DNA from: Planctomycetia bacterium
Lineage (GTDB): Bacteria; Planctomycetota; Planctomycetia; Pirellulales; Thermoguttaceae
Assembly: GCA_030537455.1 (NCBI GenBank)
Contig: JAUNMR010000013.1
Coordinates: forward strand, 1 to 35,439
DNA: 35,439 nt
Direction of reading: 5' to 3'
The number at the start of each line of letters is the position of its first letter. The first letter of the stretch is position 1. The position numbers and the translations under genes are program-made. The notes beneath the pieces are model-generated. The model was given only the letters and a program-made list of their open reading frames with translations, was not told the DNA's origin and ran no database searches. This document shows, one piece after another, positions 33,771 to 35,439 of this stretch.

Positions 33771-35360
33771 ATGACGAAACACGAGAGTAACGAATCTTAC
33801 GCGTCTTTACGGCGCCTAATGCAAGGGGCGTTTTTCTCTTGTTTAGCGCTCCTTGTCGGTATATTTTTTGGTCTTTTTCTGACGCCCTATATGCTACGCG
33901 AACTTGGAGAAGGTCGTTACGGCATATATGTCTTGGCGTCCCTTTTTGCGGGATGGTGCGGTCTGCTCGATTTCGGACTCACGACAACAACGAGTCGATA
34001 TGCCACTCATTATCACACGCGTAATGACGACAATGGGTTAATAGAGGTAGGCGTGACGGCGCTGACGCTCTTTGGCGCAATTTCCTGCCTAGTCTTTCTA
34101 TTGTCGTGCGTAGCGTTTTTTGTGGCGTATTATCATGGCGGAGCTGACGCGTTACTTTGGGGGAGCGCGTTTTTCTTTTCAGGTTCCTCCTTTGCCGTCT
34201 CCAAGATTTCCGACGGCTATTGTGGTCTGCTCAAGGGCGCGCTTCATCAGGAGTTGACCGGCGGCGGAACCTTGTTATTCCGGATACTCTTTGGCGTTGT
34301 GAATTTTGTCACGCTCTATTTGGGCGGAGGATTGATTGCGCTATTCATTGGGAATTTTATTCTAACCGTCGCACAACTAGCGCTTTGGATCGCGCTGACG
34401 CGTGTCGCCGTGCCGCAGTTTCGTTTCAGGCGCCGTGCGTTTCGTAAGTCGCGCGTTAAGAGTTTGTTCAACTACAGCTTCTTTGCGTTTCTGGCACAGG
34501 CGGGCGACCTGGCGGTGAATCGTTCGGATCTCATTGTGATCGCGACCTTTTTGTCGGTGAGCGACGTAACGCGTTATAATCTGGTCGTCGTTACGCTCAT
34601 GAGTTATTTTAATTCCTTTCTCTACGAGACTTCGACATGGGAGATTAACTGGTTCACTCGCCTGAATGCGTTGGGACAGGAAGAATCAACCGTAGAGACG
34701 GCGACGTCCCGAAGACAGAGCGCGGAGTTTTATGCGTTTCGCTCGGCGGTACAACGCGCTTCGATTTATGGCGCCTGCTTTTTAGCCTTTGGTATTCTCT
34801 TCTTTTCGCGCGCCTTTGTGACGCGTTGGGTTGGCGCGGAATATCTTGTGGCGTTTCCCGCGCTTGCGACCGAGGCGATCGCTTACTTTTTATACCGTGG
34901 CGCGTCAGAGACGAATGCACGACTGCTCCAGGGGATCGCTCGCCATCAGGTTCTCGCCTATGCTGCAATAACGCATGGCGTTGTTAATATTGTGCTTAGC
35001 GTACTGTTTCTGAAGCTTGGTTTAGGGCTCTGGGGGATAGCTCTGGGCACGGTGATTCCCGGTTTTATTATCTATTACCTTGTGACGCCGAACTTTGTGT
35101 GTCGCTATATAGGCGAATCCCCCCTGAAATACTGGCGTCTACAGATTAAGACGACGGCGATTGCGTGCTTATCCCTGATCGTACCGGGGATGCTAACGCT
35201 ACGTTTTGCGCGACCGACCTACTTGAATCTCACTCTCTTAGCGTTCACATGCGCCGCCTTTTATTGTCTGGGCGTCTTTACACTGGGTCTTACGAATACG
35301 GAACGGCGCATTGTGATTCGAAAAGTACTCGAGCGCATTGGCGTCGGTAGCGGACGCTAA
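33771..35360 (+). CDS. Polysaccharide/oligosaccharide flippase (MOP superfamily, Wzx-like)
   Basis: From ATG 33771 the protein has 529 residues; AGGAG at 33754-33758 supports it over ATG 33666, which would add 35 hydrophilic residues. There are about twelve to fourteen hydrophobic helices. The opening FFGLFLTPYMLRELGEGRYGIYVLASLFAGWCGLLDFGL is typical of Wzx/MATE-like flippases that move lipid-linked glycan repeat units to the outer face of the inner membrane. A basic cytoplasmic loop (RFRRRAFRKSRVK) separates the halves. No glycosyltransferase gene lies in this window, though one may follow. The stop codon TAA falls within the 35328-35370 hairpin. Confidence 0.85.
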   Translation: MTKHESNESYASLRRLMQGAFFSCLALLVGIFFGLFLTPYMLRELGEGRYGIYVLASLFAGWCGLLDFGLTTTTSRYATHYHTRNDDNGLIEVGVTALTLFGAISCLVFLLSCVAFFVAYYHGGADALLWGSAFFFSGSSFAVSKISDGYCGLLKGALHQELTGGGTLLFRILFGVVNFVTLYLGGGLIALFIGNFILTVAQLALWIALTRVAVPQFRFRRRAFRKSRVKSLFNYSFFAFLAQAGDLAVNRSDLIVIATFLSVSDVTRYNLVVVTLMSYFNSFLYETSTWEINWFTRLNALGQEESTVETATSRRQSAEFYAFRSAVQRASIYGACFLAFGILFFSRAFVTRWVGAEYLVAFPALATEAIAYFLYRGASETNARLLQGIARHQVLAYAAITHGVVNIVLSVLFLKLGLGLWGIALGTVIPGFIIYYLVTPNFVCRYIGESPLKYWRLQIKTTAIACLSLIVPGMLTLRFARPTYLNLTLLAFTCAAFYCLGVFTLGLTNTERRIVIRKVLERIGVGSGR

Positions 35361-35370
35361 TGCGCTCGAG
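35328..35370 (+). terminator. 18-bp hairpin overlapping the flippase stop codon
   Basis: CTCGAGCGCATTGGCGTC (35328-35345) pairs with GACGCTAATGCGCTCGAG (35353-35370) with one G-T wobble and a 7-base loop. The stop codon (35358-35360) is inside the right arm. No T run follows. It may protect or terminate the message. Confidence 0.5.
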
Positions 35371-35439
35371 AGCGAGGAATGCAACATGTGCCACGCGAGG
35401 TTAAATAACGCGACGTGGCGACGTTGATAACGCCTTATT

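Overview
The window looks like a chromosomal segment of a planctomycete (Planctomycetota, Pirellulales/Thermoguttaceae-like). The main markers are a DUF1559 pseudopilin-like protein with a GFTLVE start and an H-X9-DG C-terminus, a membrane-anchored Hanks-type kinase, several Tat-exported Gfo/Idh/MocA proteins, secreted FAD oxidoreductases, and a secreted protein combining PD40-type repeats with CxxCH motifs (HzsA-like). No rRNA, tRNA, CRISPR array, phage gene or intact insertion sequence was seen. The phylum call rests on gene families, not on a marker gene.

Layout. 1-1424: two tandem copies of an exported metallo-beta-lactamase-fold hydrolase, the first cut by the window edge. 1676-5066: a Ser/Thr kinase, then an RNase HI / inositol-monophosphatase-family pair. 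5245-6477 (minus): a Gfo/Idh/MocA protein whose usual EKP motif is replaced. 6798-7598: a second IMPase-family phosphatase (HisN-like), divergent from it. 7867-10581: two tandem, closely related Tat-exported Gfo/Idh/MocA proteins, followed by a cluster of hairpins. 10789-16070: a GalT-like nucleotidyltransferase, an MFS transporter and a large secreted GH10-like protein.

16071-16734 is a gene-free gap holding a ~293 bp element with ~48 bp imperfect terminal inverted repeats (MITE or IS remnant). 16735-24514 is a complete L-arabinose locus: ribulokinase (araB), a Na+/sugar symporter, ribulose-5-phosphate 4-epimerase (araD), L-arabinose isomerase (araA) and a XylR-like regulator (periplasmic-binding-protein-like sensor plus AraC-type HTH). 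Together these would import arabinose and convert it through L-ribulose and L-ribulose-5-P to D-xylulose-5-P. A shared 16-mer (TTTGTTCACAWGCTAK) upstream of araB and araD is a candidate operator.

24627-33443 is all on the minus strand and encodes exported proteins: two FAD-dependent oxidoreductases, a diheme HzsA-like protein, a beta-lactamase/esterase-fold serine hydrolase, a DUF1559 protein and a small lipoprotein. 33771-35360 is a MATE/Wzx-like polysaccharide flippase whose stop codon lies inside an 18-bp hairpin.

The observations most worth following up are the inverted-repeat element at 16163-16455, a ~105-residue insertion in a predicted periplasmic loop of the arabinose-locus symporter, the Gfo/Idh/MocA protein without its catalytic EKP lysine, the two local tandem duplications, and the exported FAD/heme block. 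No clearly new multi-gene system was identified.
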